Assembly: GCA_963828075.1 (NCBI GenBank)
Contig: CAWHDH010000017.1
Span: forward strand, 930,001-994,000
Length of the DNA: 64,000 nucleotides
Source: JACCYI01 sp963828075
GTDB lineage: Bacteria > Actinomycetota > Thermoleophilia > Solirubrobacterales > Solirubrobacteraceae
Reading direction: 5' to 3'
Part shown: positions 16,337-27,200 of the stretch, piece after piece
How positions within the stretch are numbered: the first letter of the stretch is position 1
Layout of the letters: each line of letters begins with the position of its first letter
Notes under the pieces: model-generated
What the model was told of the DNA's origin: nothing
Databases searched by the model: none
Seen by the model: only the letters and a program-made list of their open reading frames with translations
Made by a program: the position numbers and the translations under genes

Positions 16337-18001
16337 TCAGTCGGAACCGCCCTCGTCGACGACCCGATTACGGCCCGCGCGCTTGGCCTCATAGAGGCGC
16401 GCGTCGGCGCGCTCGAGCAGGCAGGCGGTCTCCGCCGCGGGCCCGATGGCGACCCCGATCGAGACCGTCACGGTCAGGCCGTCGGCGACCTCGTCCCAGC
16501 GTGAGCGCTCCACCGCCTGGCGGATGCGCTCCATGACCGCGGGCGCCGCGCGCGCGCCGCCGGCCGGCAGAAGCAGCACGAACTCCTCCCCGCCGAAGCG
16601 GCAGACGAGGTCGGCGTCGCGCGAGAAGTCCTCGAGCAGCCTCGCCAGGCGCCGCAGCACCTCGTCGCCCACCGCGTGGCCGAAGCGGTCGTTGATCGCC
16701 TTGAAGCCGTCGATGTCGGCCATCGCCACGGCGTTCATGACCGCGGGATCCTCGTGCTCGAGGGCCGCCACGGCACGCTCGAGCGCGCGGCGGTTGGCGA
16801 GGGTGGTCAGCGGGTCGAGCAGGGCCTGGGTGGCGAACATCTCGCGCTCGCGCTGCAACTCGTCGCTCAGCCGGGCCAGCGTCTGGGTGTGCTCGCGCAG
16901 GCGAGCCGCCTCACGGCCGGCCTCCTCCGCCATCGCCCGCAGCCGCAGCAGCTCGCCGCTGCGCACCGCGCGGTCGCCGGACTCCTCGCGCTCGAGCCGC
17001 CGGGCGGCGGTGACGTGGTGCAGCGCCGCGGCGAGGTCGCGGTCGGCCTCGGCGATCGCCGCCAGCCCGTCGTGCGCGCGGATCGCGTAGCCCCGCGTCC
17101 CGTGCTGCTCGCACATTCCCAGGCAGCGGCGCAGGTGCACCGCGGCGACGCCATGGTGCCCCAGCGCGTGATCGCTCTCGGCGAGGTGCAGGAGGGTCTC
17201 GATCGCCCCGCTGACGTCGCCGAGCTTCAGGAACGTCTCGAGGACGCGCGCGTGGTAGACGCGGCAGGCCTCGTGGTCGCCGCGCAACCCGGCGATCTGG
17301 GCGCGGTTGCCGGCCGCGCGTGCCTCGAGGTTCGTGCAGCCCGCCGCCTGCGCCTCCTCGACCGCCTGCTCGAGCACCGCGTCCGCGCGCGCGAGGACCA
17401 CCTCACGCTCGGGTGACTCCGGCATGCCCGCGGCGATCGTGAGCTCGATGTCGCCGAGGCTGACCATCGCGTCGATCGCGACCGGCGGAACGTCGACCGC
17501 CCGCGCCCGGGCCAGCCCGCGCACGGCGAAGTCGCGGCCCTCGTCCGGGCGCCCGATCTCCTTCAGCGTCCAGCCGGCGACGTGCAGGACCCGTGCCTCG
17601 AGCGCCGGCTCGTCCTCGCCGGCCAGCAGGGCGAGCGCCTGCTCGAAAGCGGCGAGCGCATCCGCGCGCTCGCCGAGCGCGAGATAGGCGTAGCCGACCG
17701 AGAAGCGACACGCCGCCTCCAGGCGGGCGTCGAGCTCGCGCGCCGCCAGCGCGGCGCCCTCGAGGCCCGCCGCCAGCGCCTGAAGCGCCTCGCCGCAGTG
17801 CGACAGGGCGAACGAGAGCACCTCGAGCGCCTCGGCCAGCAGCCGGTCATCGGCTTGGGCCTGCGCCGAGGCGACCAGCCGGCGGGCGTCCTCGCACGCC
17901 GCCGCGTAGTCGCCGGCGGTGATGGCGCCCCGCACGGAGTCGATGCCGTCCGGTCCTGCTGCCGGATCCGGGAGCGCCGGCCGTGGCGCGTCGGGGTCCA
18001 C
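16337..18001 (-). CDS. TPR-repeat diguanylate cyclase (GGDEF)
   Basis: The 554-residue protein has an N-terminal array of TPR-like helical repeats (about residues 30-340), a coiled-coil linker rich in Arg/Glu (about 325-390) and a C-terminal GGDEF domain that makes cyclic di-GMP from two GTP. The active-site motif is GGEEF (470-474). An intact product-inhibition site RDAD lies five residues upstream (461-464), so feedback control is expected. There is no membrane segment, so it is a cytosolic sensor whose TPRs likely bind a protein or peptide. Start is GTG 18001, without a strong ribosome binding site. It is divergent from the acetyltransferase gene. Confidence 0.93.
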   Translation of the reverse strand: MDPDAPRPALPDPAAGPDGIDSVRGAITAGDYAAACEDARRLVASAQAQADDRLLAEALEVLSFALSHCGEALQALAAGLEGAALAARELDARLEAACRFSVGYAYLALGERADALAAFEQALALLAGEDEPALEARVLHVAGWTLKEIGRPDEGRDFAVRGLARARAVDVPPVAIDAMVSLGDIELTIAAGMPESPEREVVLARADAVLEQAVEEAQAAGCTNLEARAAGNRAQIAGLRGDHEACRVYHARVLETFLKLGDVSGAIETLLHLAESDHALGHHGVAAVHLRRCLGMCEQHGTRGYAIRAHDGLAAIAEADRDLAAALHHVTAARRLEREESGDRAVRSGELLRLRAMAEEAGREAARLREHTQTLARLSDELQREREMFATQALLDPLTTLANRRALERAVAALEHEDPAVMNAVAMADIDGFKAINDRFGHAVGDEVLRRLARLLEDFSRDADLVCRFGGEEFVLLLPAGGARAAPAVMERIRQAVERSRWDEVADGLTVTVSIGVAIGPAAETACLLERADARLYEAKRAGRNRVVDEGGSD

Positions 18002-18074
18002 TCGTGCATGATCCGCGCAACGAGCCGTCGTGGCAAGCTGACAGGCTTCGCGCGTGCCTCCAGGAGCCGACGCC

Positions 18075-18629
18075 GTGCTCGAGCCGGCCTACCCGCTGAC
18101 CACCGAACGGCTGCTGCTGCGCCCGTTCACGCCGGACGACCTCGAGGCGATCCACGCCATGCGCTCGAGCCCCGACGTGGCGCGCTACATGTACTGGGAG
18201 CCGCACACGCTCGCCGACTCCGAAGCGACGCTGGCAGGCAAGCTGTCCAGGACGGTCATCGCGGCCGAAGGCGACAACCTCGGGCTGGCCGCCGAGCGCA
18301 AGGACACCGGCGAGGTGGTCGGCGACTTCAGCCTCTTCCTGCAGAGCCGCGAGCACCGCCAGTGCGAGATCGGGTTCATCGTCCATCCGCGCCACCAGCG
18401 GCGGGGGTATGCGACCGAGGCGGCGGCCGTGCTGCTGCGCCTGGCGTTCGAGGGCCTCCTCGCGCACCGCGTGACCGGCCGGCTCGAGGCCCGCAACGCG
18501 GCCTCGGCGGGGGTGCTCGAGCGGCTCGGCATGCGCCGTGAGGCGCACCTCGTGGAGAACGAGTACGTCAAGGGCGAGTGGCAGAGCGAGGTCGTCTACG
18601 CGCTGCTCGACCGCGAGTGGCGCGGATAG
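18075..18629 (+). CDS. GNAT-family N-acetyltransferase (RimJ-like)
   Basis: This 184-residue acetyltransferase begins TTERLLLRPFTPDDL, typical of the RimJ/RimL branch that acetylates protein N-termini or small amines. The acetyl-CoA loop is HPRHQRRGYATEAAAVLL, followed by ARNAASAGVLERLGMRREA. GTG 18075 is chosen because AGGAG (18062-18066) stands eight bases before it; GTG 18054 lies upstream of that site. It is followed after 12 bases by the DUF1697 gene, so the two are probably cotranscribed. Confidence 0.9.
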   Translation: MLEPAYPLTTERLLLRPFTPDDLEAIHAMRSSPDVARYMYWEPHTLADSEATLAGKLSRTVIAAEGDNLGLAAERKDTGEVVGDFSLFLQSREHRQCEIGFIVHPRHQRRGYATEAAAVLLRLAFEGLLAHRVTGRLEARNAASAGVLERLGMRREAHLVENEYVKGEWQSEVVYALLDREWRG

Positions 18630-18641
18630 GGTCCGGGGCCG

Positions 18642-19184
18642 ATGGCCGGATACGCCGCCTTCCTGCGCGGGATCAACCTGGGTCGGCGACGGGTCAAGAA
18701 GGACGCGCTGTGCGCGCCGTTCGAGGCGCTGGGGCTGGAGAACGTGGCGACGTTTCGGGCCAGCGGCAACGTGCTCTTCGACGCCGAGCGCGAGCCGGTG
18801 GACGAGCTGACCGGGCGGATCGAGACCGCGCTCGCCGCCGCGCTCGGCTACGACGTCGCCGTCTTCCTGCGCACGGCCGCACAGATGCGCGCGATGGCCG
18901 CCGACGAGCCGTTCGAAGCCGATGTCGTGGCCGCGTCGAACGGCAAGCTGCAGGTGTCGCTGCTCTCGGAGCCGCCGACCGAGGCCGCGCGGGCGGCGGT
19001 GCTCGAGCTGGCCACCGACGAGGACCGGCTCGCGTTCGGGCCGCGCGAGCTCTACTGGCTGCCGAGCGGCGGCATGCTCGAGTCGGCGCTCGACCTCGAG
19101 GCGATCCAGGCGCTCGTCGGGGTCGACACCCGGCGGACCAAGGGGACGATCGACCAGCTCACCGCGAAGTTCTTCGCCGACTGA
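18642..19184 (+). CDS. DUF1697 family protein
   Basis: The 180-residue protein matches DUF1697: it opens with YAAFLRGINLGRRRVKK, contains the characteristic ENVATFRASGNVLFD and ends with TRRTKGTIDQLTAKFF. The family is widespread in actinobacteria, cytosolic and of unknown function. It lies 12 bases after the acetyltransferase gene and ends four bases before the convergent beta-helix protein gene. Codon use matches the chromosome. Confidence 0.9.
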   Translation: MAGYAAFLRGINLGRRRVKKDALCAPFEALGLENVATFRASGNVLFDAEREPVDELTGRIETALAAALGYDVAVFLRTAAQMRAMAADEPFEADVVAASNGKLQVSLLSEPPTEAARAAVLELATDEDRLAFGPRELYWLPSGGMLESALDLEAIQALVGVDTRRTKGTIDQLTAKFFAD

Positions 19185-19188
19185 CCGG

Positions 19189-22100
19189 TCAGCGCCGGCG
19201 GTCGAGCACGAGCCCGTCGATGGCGACGCGGCGAGCCGAGGTGGTGCGCAAGCGCAGCGCGCCGGTCCGGGCGGAGGCGAACGCCACGATCGGGATCAGG
19301 CGCCGACCCTGCCGCCGGGAGCGCAGCGAGACGCGCTTGAGCAACCGGCCGCGGAAGTAGACGTCGACGCTGCCGCAGCGGCGGCACGTCCGGGCCAGCA
19401 GGGCCAGGTCGCGGAAGCTGATGCGGGAGCGGCCGAGGCTCGCGGCGCGCCGGGTGGCGACCGTCACGGTCGTGCCGCCAAGCCTCGTCCGCGACCACGG
19501 TCCGGCGAGGATCCGCAGAGCCCGGTCGTCGAGCGTGGTCGGCTTCGCGGCCGCAGGCGCCGCCGGGGCGGCGGGCTTGGCAGCCGCTGCTCCACCGTCG
19601 CCGGGCGCCTGCGCCAGGCCCCCCGGGGGCTGCACGGCGAGCGTCACGCCGGTAGCCGTGTAGCGCGGGTCGAGCACCAGGCCGCCGCCGGCGTCGCGGC
19701 CGGAGACCTCGGCGAACGTGCCGGTGACGGAGCCCGCGGAGAGCACCCCGAACTCCTGTCCGGAGACCGGCGCGAACCCGGCGCCCTTCTCGGCGTCGAG
19801 CCGGCCGCCGAGCGTCGCCGGCCCGGGCGTCTCGACGCGGCCGTGCGAGGACGGGCTGACGAGGACCGTGCGCAGGACGGCGTTGGCGCCCTCCTGCACG
19901 TAGCCGTCGGTCGCGGTGAGGGTGCTGCCGGCCCCGACCCGGAGCACGCCGGCGTTCCGCAACGTCCCGGTGATGCCGAGCTGGTGCCCACCGAGCAGCT
20001 CGAGCCGGCCGCCGGCGGCGTTGCGATCGAGCCCCGCGAGCGCGTTGATGATGCTGCCCGGCTGGCTCGGGTTCTGATACTGGACCCGGGCGCCCGGCCC
20101 GTCGAGAACGAGCCGGGCCGCGTTCGTGCGCATCGGACCGGGGAGCCACATCCCCGCCCCGTCGCGGATCAGGAAGTCGCCACCGGTCAGGGCTCCCTCG
20201 GAGCCGAAGCCGTCCGCCGACCAGTTGAGCAGGCCCACGAACTGGACGGTGCCGCCGGTCACCTCGACGACGCCGTCGTTGTCCAGCGCCGCGCTGACCC
20301 GCACGAAGTCGGCGCCGGTCTTGCGCAGCGTGCCGGTGTTGTGGAGGAGCGAGCCGAAGCCGGATCCGAAGCCCGCGTCGCCGCTGAGCTCGCCGCCGGC
20401 GACCGTGAAGGTTCCCGCGTTGGTGATCGACGCGCCGTCCCCGACGCTCAGGAACCCTTCCTGGCGCAGCTCGGCCGCCCCCCGGTTGACCAGCGCGTGG
20501 CCGACGAGCTGCGAGAAACCGGGGTCGTTCGGGTCATCGGTCCCGACCGTCAGCGTGCCGCCGGGCTCGACCACCGTGGTGCCCGCGCCGGTGCGCCGGC
20601 CGTCGGCCCAGGCGAACGCGCCGAGCACCCGCAGGTCGCCGCCGGCGATCGCTCCGCCGTTGGTCATCCGCAGCGTGTCGCCCGCCTCGACGGTGAGCAC
20701 GAGGCCGTCGGGCAGCTGCAGCTCGGCCGACTCGACGGTGACGTCGCCCCCGATGCTCGCCCCCGGCCCGATGTCGAAGTCGCCGAACGCGAAGGTCACC
20801 GGGCCGCCCGTGCCGCGGAACGCGCCGGTCTGCGTGACCGCGGAGCTGCTTTCGAGTCGCAGTTCGCCCTGGGTCACCACGATCTCGCCGTCGTTGTCGA
20901 GGACGTCGCCGATCGTCGCGACGCCGTCGCCGCCGAGCTTCTCGATCGTCCCGGTGTTGTGGAGGGGTCCCGTGCCGGAGATGGAATGGACGCTCGCGCA
21001 CGAGGCCGGCGTCGCCTCCGCGAACCGCAGCGTGCCGCTGTTCTCGATCGTGGGACGTGGGTCGTCGGACGTGTCGATGCCGCTCCCGCGCAGGACGGTC
21101 ATCGTCCCGCGGTTGTCCAGCAGCCGGCCGCTCTCGAGGCTCACGAAGCAGCCGAAGTCGCCCGCCGCAACCTCGAGCTCGCCGGCCGGCTGGACCAGCG
21201 TGGTGCCCGGGCCGGACTGGGCGCCACCCGTCCAGCGCAGCAGGCCGGTCACCGACAGGGTGCCGGGGCCGGCGAGGGTGCCGCCGGCGTGCACGAGGTT
21301 GTCGTCGACGGTGACGGTCTCGCCCGCGCCGACCGCGACGGTGCCCTGGGAGATCCGGGTCCAGCCGTCGAGGTCGGCGGAGCCGTCGAGGACGTGCTCG
21401 CCCTGCCCGAAGACCGGCAGCGCCGTCTCGCTCGCGCCGGTGAACGTGCCGGTGTGCACGCTCGTGTCGTCGCCGGAGAGGCTCAGTGCGCCAGCCGTGG
21501 ACTCGACGTCGCCGTCGTTGCGCAGCGCCGGCCCGAGGCTCGCCGTCCCCGTGCCTGCGCTCTTGCGGAGGGTGCCGACGGAGAGGACGTGGATCTGCGG
21601 CCGGGGGAGCGAGGAGCCGATCATCGTGTGGTCGCCGCGCACGTCGAGCAGCCCGCCGACCTCGATGACGCGGCCGGTCTGCAGCTGGGTGAACCCCTCG
21701 TGTGCGAGGATGCCGCCGGCCACGACCTCGGTGGTCCCGGCGTCGGCCATCACCCCGCCGGTCCAGTGCAGCGTGCCGCCGACGAGCACGGTGCCGGCCC
21801 CGCGCACCACGCCGCCCGTCATGCGGTTGTCGCCCGACGTCGTGGCGCTCGCTCCCGCCGGCACCTCGAGGGCGCCGCCCTCGAGCGCCACCCCGCCCCC
21901 CAGGGTCGCGCCCGAGAGGAGGAAGGTGCCGGTGCCGAAGCGGACCGTGCCACCCGCGCCGGCGACGCCGAAGCTGCCGGCCGCCGGATCGGGGCCGCCG
22001 CCGCCGGCGAGGCTCAGCGTGCCGGTCGAGGCGCGCAGCGCGCCGTCGTTGCGCAGCGGCGGATCGATCCGCGTCGTGCCCGTTCCGGCCGCCTTGCGGA

Positions 22101-24285
22101 CGGTGCCGCCGGCCGGCACGTGGACGAAGGGGTCGTCGCCACCGCCGTCGACGATCGGCTGGTCGACGTCGGAGCGCAGCAGCCCGGCGACCTCGAGCGT
22201 CCGCCCGCCGGCCAGCGCCGTGAAGCCCTCGTGGAGGAGCTCACCGCCCGTGAGGACCCGGGTGACGCCGGCGTCGCCCATCGTGCCGCCGCTCCAGCGC
22301 AGGATGCCGGCGATCTCGAGCTGGCCCGCCCCGCCGACGATGCCGCCGGCGACGCGGTTCGTGTCCGTCGCGGTGGCCGTGGCGTCCTCCACCACCTGCA
22401 CCGAGCCCGAGGTCAGGACCGTGCCCCCGGCGAGCTCGGCGCCGTCGGCGAGCGGGAAGGTGCCGCCGCCGAACTGGACGGTGCCCGCAGCGCCGGCGTC
22501 ACCGAAGGTGCCGCCGGCCGGCGTCACCCCGCCGCCGCCGTCGAGGTTCAGCGTCCCCGCGGCCGACTCGACCGCGCCGTCGTTGCGGAACGGGACGTCG
22601 ATCCGCGCCGTCCCCGCCCCGGCGGCCTTGCGCACGGTGCCCGTCCCGAGGACGCGCAGCGCCGGGTCGGCGCCGCCGCCGTCGACGATCGGCTGGTCGG
22701 CGTCCATGCGCAGCAGGCCGCCGATCTCGAGGGTGCGGCCGTCGGCGAGCGAGGTGAACCCAGCGTGGACGAGGGTCCCGCCGGCGGGGACGCGCGTGAT
22801 CCCGGCCGCGGTCATCGTGCCGCCGTCCCACACCAGCGTGCCGGTCACGGCGAGCGTGCCGGTCCCGCCCACGACCCCGCCGGAGACCTCGTTGGCCCCG
22901 GAGGCGGTGGCGGTCGCGCCGCCGGCCACCGCGACCGTGCCGCTGATCAGATGCGTGCCGCCCGCCAGCACCGCCCCGTCGGCGAGCGTGAAGGTTCCCC
23001 CGCCGAACTCGACCGTGCCGGTCGCGGCCGCCGCCCCGAACGTCCCGTCGGCGGTTCCCGCGCCTCCGCCGCCGTCGATCCGCAGTAGGCCGGTCGTCGC
23101 CGCAACGGTACCGTCGTTTTCTACGGGCGCGTCGATACGCGCGGTGCCGGTCGTGGTCGCCCGGCGGATCGTGCCGCCGTCGTCGACGTGGACGAGAGGA
23201 TCGACGCCGCCGCCGTCGATGATCGGCTGGGCGGCGTCCATCGTCATCAGCCCGGCGATCTCCAGCAGGCGCCCTTCGGCGAGCGACGTGAACCCCCCGT
23301 GCGCGAGCGTCGCGCCCGCGAGCACGCGGGTGGTCCCCGCGGCCGTCATCGCGCCGCCGTCCCAGGCGAGGCCGCCCGCGACCGCGAGCGTGCCGGTGCC
23401 GGCGACCGAGCCGCCGGTGATCCGGTTGCCGGCCCCCGAGACGGTCGTCGTGGCCGCGCCGTCCGGCGCGACGACTCCTGACGACAGCAGGGTTCGGCCG
23501 GCCAGCTCCGAGCCGGCGCCGAGCAGGTGGGTCCCGCCCGCGAACTGGACCGTGCCCGTGCCGGCGCCGCCCCCGTAGGTCCCGGTCGACGGGGCGGCCG
23601 GGGCGCCGCCGCCGTCGAGGTTCAACGTCCCGGCGGCGGACTCGATCGTGCCGTCGTTGCGGACCGGCGTGTCGATGCGGCTGACCCCCGCCCCGGCGGT
23701 CTTGCGCACGATGCCGCCGGCGAGCACTCCGACGAGCGGGTCGGCCCCGCCGCCGTCGATGATCGGCTGGTCCGCGGTGACCTCCATCAGGCCGCCGATC
23801 GCGAGCGTGCGGCCCTCGGCGAGCGACGTGAAGCCGCCCTTGTCCAGGGTCGCGCCCGGGAGCACGGACGTCGTCCCGGCGCCGCTCATCGAACCGCCGG
23901 TCCACTCCATCGTGGCGCCGATGAGCACGTCCCCGGCGCCGAGCAGCGTGCCGCCGGCGAGCTCGAGGGCCGCGACCTCCGAGTCGTCCGCCGTGCTCGT
24001 CGTCTCGAGCGTCCCGGCCGTCACGCGCAGCGTCCCGTCGACCTGGACGGTGAGCACCTGCGTCGTGCCGGAGCTATGCAGCACGGACGCCGTCGCCGGG
24101 ATGCAGGCGTGATCGGCGGGGCCGGGCAGCGTGTCGGTGTCCCAGTTGGCGGGCGTCCCCCACGTGCCGCCGGCCGCGGGCCCGTCCCAGGTCACGTCGC
24201 AGGCCGGCGCCGCGTCCACGCGGACGGCGGCGAAGGCGCCGGCGCAGACGAGCAGGGCGAGGATGGCGGACAGTCGGCGCGTCAC
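19189..24285 (-). CDS. Very large secreted beta-helix repeat protein
   Basis: This 1698-residue exported protein has a signal peptide (hydrophobic about residues 5-25, ending VDAAPAC) and a Gly/Thr/Val-rich body of short beta-strand repeats like those of autotransporter and filamentous-haemagglutinin passenger domains. The strongest repeats are about 180 residues long, marked by DQPIVDGGGxDP and RNDGxxxSxxGTLNLDGGGG. A Pro/Ala-rich linker and a basic Arg-rich C-terminal module follow, which may anchor to the wall. No autotransporter barrel, LPXTG or S-layer motif is seen. GTG 24285 overlaps the stop of the RHS gene (GTGA), so the two giants are translationally coupled. Function is unknown; adhesion or surface structure is likely. 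Confidence 0.8.
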   Translation of the reverse strand: MTRRLSAILALLVCAGAFAAVRVDAAPACDVTWDGPAAGGTWGTPANWDTDTLPGPADHACIPATASVLHSSGTTQVLTVQVDGTLRVTAGTLETTSTADDSEVAALELAGGTLLGAGDVLIGATMEWTGGSMSGAGTTSVLPGATLDKGGFTSLAEGRTLAIGGLMEVTADQPIIDGGGADPLVGVLAGGIVRKTAGAGVSRIDTPVRNDGTIESAAGTLNLDGGGAPAAPSTGTYGGGAGTGTVQFAGGTHLLGAGSELAGRTLLSSGVVAPDGAATTTVSGAGNRITGGSVAGTGTLAVAGGLAWDGGAMTAAGTTRVLAGATLAHGGFTSLAEGRLLEIAGLMTMDAAQPIIDGGGVDPLVHVDDGGTIRRATTTGTARIDAPVENDGTVAATTGLLRIDGGGGAGTADGTFGAAAATGTVEFGGGTFTLADGAVLAGGTHLISGTVAVAGGATATASGANEVSGGVVGGTGTLAVTGTLVWDGGTMTAAGITRVPAGGTLVHAGFTSLADGRTLEIGGLLRMDADQPIVDGGGADPALRVLGTGTVRKAAGAGTARIDVPFRNDGAVESAAGTLNLDGGGGVTPAGGTFGDAGAAGTVQFGGGTFPLADGAELAGGTVLTSGSVQVVEDATATATDTNRVAGGIVGGAGQLEIAGILRWSGGTMGDAGVTRVLTGGELLHEGFTALAGGRTLEVAGLLRSDVDQPIVDGGGDDPFVHVPAGGTVRKAAGTGTTRIDPPLRNDGALRASTGTLSLAGGGGPDPAAGSFGVAGAGGTVRFGTGTFLLSGATLGGGVALEGGALEVPAGASATTSGDNRMTGGVVRGAGTVLVGGTLHWTGGVMADAGTTEVVAGGILAHEGFTQLQTGRVIEVGGLLDVRGDHTMIGSSLPRPQIHVLSVGTLRKSAGTGTASLGPALRNDGDVESTAGALSLSGDDTSVHTGTFTGASETALPVFGQGEHVLDGSADLDGWTRISQGTVAVGAGETVTVDDNLVHAGGTLAGPGTLSVTGLLRWTGGAQSGPGTTLVQPAGELEVAAGDFGCFVSLESGRLLDNRGTMTVLRGSGIDTSDDPRPTIENSGTLRFAEATPASCASVHSISGTGPLHNTGTIEKLGGDGVATIGDVLDNDGEIVVTQGELRLESSSAVTQTGAFRGTGGPVTFAFGDFDIGPGASIGGDVTVESAELQLPDGLVLTVEAGDTLRMTNGGAIAGGDLRVLGAFAWADGRRTGAGTTVVEPGGTLTVGTDDPNDPGFSQLVGHALVNRGAAELRQEGFLSVGDGASITNAGTFTVAGGELSGDAGFGSGFGSLLHNTGTLRKTGADFVRVSAALDNDGVVEVTGGTVQFVGLLNWSADGFGSEGALTGGDFLIRDGAGMWLPGPMRTNAARLVLDGPGARVQYQNPSQPGSIINALAGLDRNAAGGRLELLGGHQLGITGTLRNAGVLRVGAGSTLTATDGYVQEGANAVLRTVLVSPSSHGRVETPGPATLGGRLDAEKGAGFAPVSGQEFGVLSAGSVTGTFAEVSGRDAGGGLVLDPRYTATGVTLAVQPPGGLAQAPGDGGAAAAKPAAPAAPAAAKPTTLDDRALRILAGPWSRTRLGGTTVTVATRRAASLGRSRISFRDLALLARTCRRCGSVDVYFRGRLLKRVSLRSRRQGRRLIPIVAFASARTGALRLRTTSARRVAIDGLVLDRRR
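21550..23900 (-). repeat. Long tandem repeats inside the beta-helix gene
   Basis: Copies of a unit of about 535-540 bases (about 179 codons) follow one another. The marker sequence encoding QPI(I/V)DGGG falls near 22150, 22685, 23215 and 23755, and a degenerate fifth copy lies near 21620. Similarity at both DNA and protein level suggests recent duplication and a risk of copy-number change or assembly collapse. Confidence 0.75.
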
Positions 24286-27200
24286 CGGAACCCCTCGACC
24301 TCGCTCCACCGCGATTGCTGGTAGCCGCTGCCGGTCTTGTACATGTCGCGGGTCGGCCCGAGGCCCCGGTCGAGCGCCTCCTCGACCACCTCGGCCGGGG
24401 TGATCGGGATCGGCTGGATCTTCTCGAGCCACTTCAGGCAGGCCTTGATGATCCCCACCGCCTGCTCGGGCTCGCGCTCCTGGTCGAGCGCCTCGTCGAT
24501 CTGCTGGGCGGTTTCCGCGACGTCCGTGATCGTCTCGATCGCGTCCATGCCCTCCGAGAGCTTCCCGGCGCCGTCAACGATCGGGCTGTCGGAGTCCAGC
24601 GAGCTCACGACGTCCACCGCGGTCCCGCCGGTGTCGGAGGTGAAGAAGTCGCTGATCGCCGTGCCGATCCGCGAGAGGAGGCCAGGGCCTTCCAGGCCGC
24701 TCGGGTCGCGGTGGCTCACCGGCCGGTTGTCGGTGTAGGCGTACAGGTTGAGCCCGCCCGCGTGGGAGATCGGGTCGCGCGCGGTCCAGCGCCCCGCCGC
24801 GGGGTCGTAGTCGCGCAGGCCGAAGCGCACGAGGCCGGTGGCCCGGTCCTCGAGGCCGCCCGCGAAGCCGATCGGCAGGTCGAAGGTGGGCGCGGAGTCA
24901 GCGACGCGGTTCCCGAAGGCGTCGTACTCGAGCGTCTTGACGACCGCGCCGTCGCTGTCGGTGACCACGCGCGGCGATCCGACCTGGTCGGTCGCGATGT
25001 AGAACCGCGAGCCGCCGCGCTGCATCGCGAAGAGCCGGCCGTCGGGCCCGTGGTAGTACGTGGTGAGTGCACCGCCAGGGCTGCGCGAGCCGGTGACCCG
25101 ATACGGGTCCTCGGGATTGCCGTAGAGGTACTCGTAGCGCCCGGCGGCGTCCGTCCGGGCGACCCGGCGGCCGCTGCCGTCGTACGTGTAGGTGACCGTC
25201 TCGCCCCCGGCGGTCGCCTCCAGCAGCTCGCCGGCGGCGCTGTAGGAGAAGCTGTCGGCGCCGCGCCCGGTGAGGAAGCCCGCGGCATCGAAGTCGTAGT
25301 CGGTGGCGCCGCGGGTGAGCAGTCGATCCTGGTCGTCGTAGGTCGCCGTCTCGGTCGCCGCGGAGCCGAGCTTGCGCGACGTGCGGTTGCCGTTTGCGTC
25401 GTAGGTGTAGGTCTCGACGACCGCACCGTTGCGCCGCACCGTGAGCAGCTGCCCGTCGTCGTCGTAGGCGTACGCGTCGGTGCGCGTCGTCCCGGCGACG
25501 GTCTCGACCCTCCCGGTCAGGCGGTTCCCGGCGTCATAGGAGAGCACCGCCCGGTGCTTCTGGGCGCCGGCCACGGTCGTCGTCTGGGTCGTCGGGCGAC
25601 CCGTCGCGTCGTAAGCGAGCGCGAGCGCGAGGGTGCCGTCGCCGATCGCGGTCGGGAGCCCGAGCGGGCCGTCGCGCGTCATGTCGTAGCGCCCGGCCTT
25701 GGTGACCAGGCCGTCGCCGTCGCGGGTGAACTCTGTCTCCACCTCGTCGCCGCCGGCGACCACGCCGATCGAGCCGAGCCGCAGGTCCTCGGCGTAGCCG
25801 TAGGTGTGCTTCGCGTAGGCGGCGGTCGCCGTGCGCGACTCGAGCGACGTCTTCAGCGCGCCGTCGTACTGGGCGCGCTGGACGTCGACGCGGCCCCCCG
25901 GCGCCGTGCGCGCCGACTGGGCGACCCGCCCGGTATCCCCCGCGTAGGTGAGCGCGGTGTCGCCCTCCGCCGTCGTCCCGTGGGCGTACGTGAGCTTCGT
26001 GAGGCGCCCGCCGGCGTCGCGCGTGGTGGCCACGGAGCCGTCGCCGGGCATCGTCTGGCTCGAGAGGCCGCGGTCGGCGTCGAACGTCCGGCGGGAGGCT
26101 GCGCCACCGGGCGGCGTGTAGCTGGTCGCCTGGCCGAGCGCGCTGAAGCCGAAGCCGTGCAGCTTGGCGTTCGGCATCCGCACGCCGGTGCGGTTGCCGT
26201 TGTCGTCGTAGGTGAATCCGTAGGCGCGGCCGCTCGGCAGCTCCACCGCCGTGACGCGCCCGTCCTCGTCGTAGCTATACGTGGCCGTGCGGCCGGCGCC
26301 GTCGGTGACGGTCTCGGGCCTGAACGGGTGCTCGGTGCCGTAGGTGTAGGTCGCCTCGTCGGCGCCCCGGGTGACGGTGGTCGGGCGGCCGCGGCTGTCC
26401 CAGTCGATCTCCATCGGATCGAGCCCTGTGGCGTTCTTCTCGACCGGTCGGCCGTTCGCGTCGAAGACGGTCGTGAGCGTCCGCTGCTCGGGCGACTCGA
26501 CCGTGAACGTGCGCGTCTCACCCGTGTAGGTCGACGTGAAGCTCTCGTCGTTGACCCGCATGTCCTCGGTCAGCGTGTCGATGGCGAACGGGTCCGCCTG
26601 GTCGGTGAGCGTGGCGGTGCGCTCGCGCGTGACGGTGCGCGCACGACCGCTCGGCGTGGTCGTCGTGTGCCGCGTCAGGACCGGCGCCCGCATCCCCCAG
26701 CGGGGGTCCGGACCGAAGGTCGCGGTGGCGACCGTGCCGTCGGGGGCGGTGATCTCGGTCACGCCGTCCTCCCCGTAGCGGATCACCGAGCGCGCGCCGG
26801 AGGGGTCGGTCGTGGTCGTTTCCTGGTCGCCGGTGGGCAGGCTGCGGCTCTCGAGGACCGTCTCGCGGCCGAGCTCGGACCGGCGCGTGACCCGCAGGCC
26901 GTCGGCGAGGTCCACGCGCGTGAGCGTCGTGACGGCACCGGCCTTGTCCTCGTCGGACACGAGCCGGCCCGCGCTGTCGTAGCCGAAGTCGGCGACTTCG
27001 CCCAGCGGGTCGGTGAGACTCTCGAGCAGGCCACCGGGCGCGTAGTCGAGCGTGACGGCGTTGCCCTCCGGGCTCGTCACCGTCCCGAGGTAGCCGTCGC
27101 TGCGGATCCCGAGCGTGGTCCGGCGGGCGCCCGGTGCGACGATCGCGGTGGCCGCGCCGTTCGCGTCGCGCTCGATCACCGTCTCGTTGTCGTACTGGTC

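Noticed and set aside
18922..23578. Long plus-strand open frames opposite the beta-helix gene
   Set aside because: They are repetitive shadows of the tandem repeats on the minus strand, with no recognisable domains and no ribosome binding sites.
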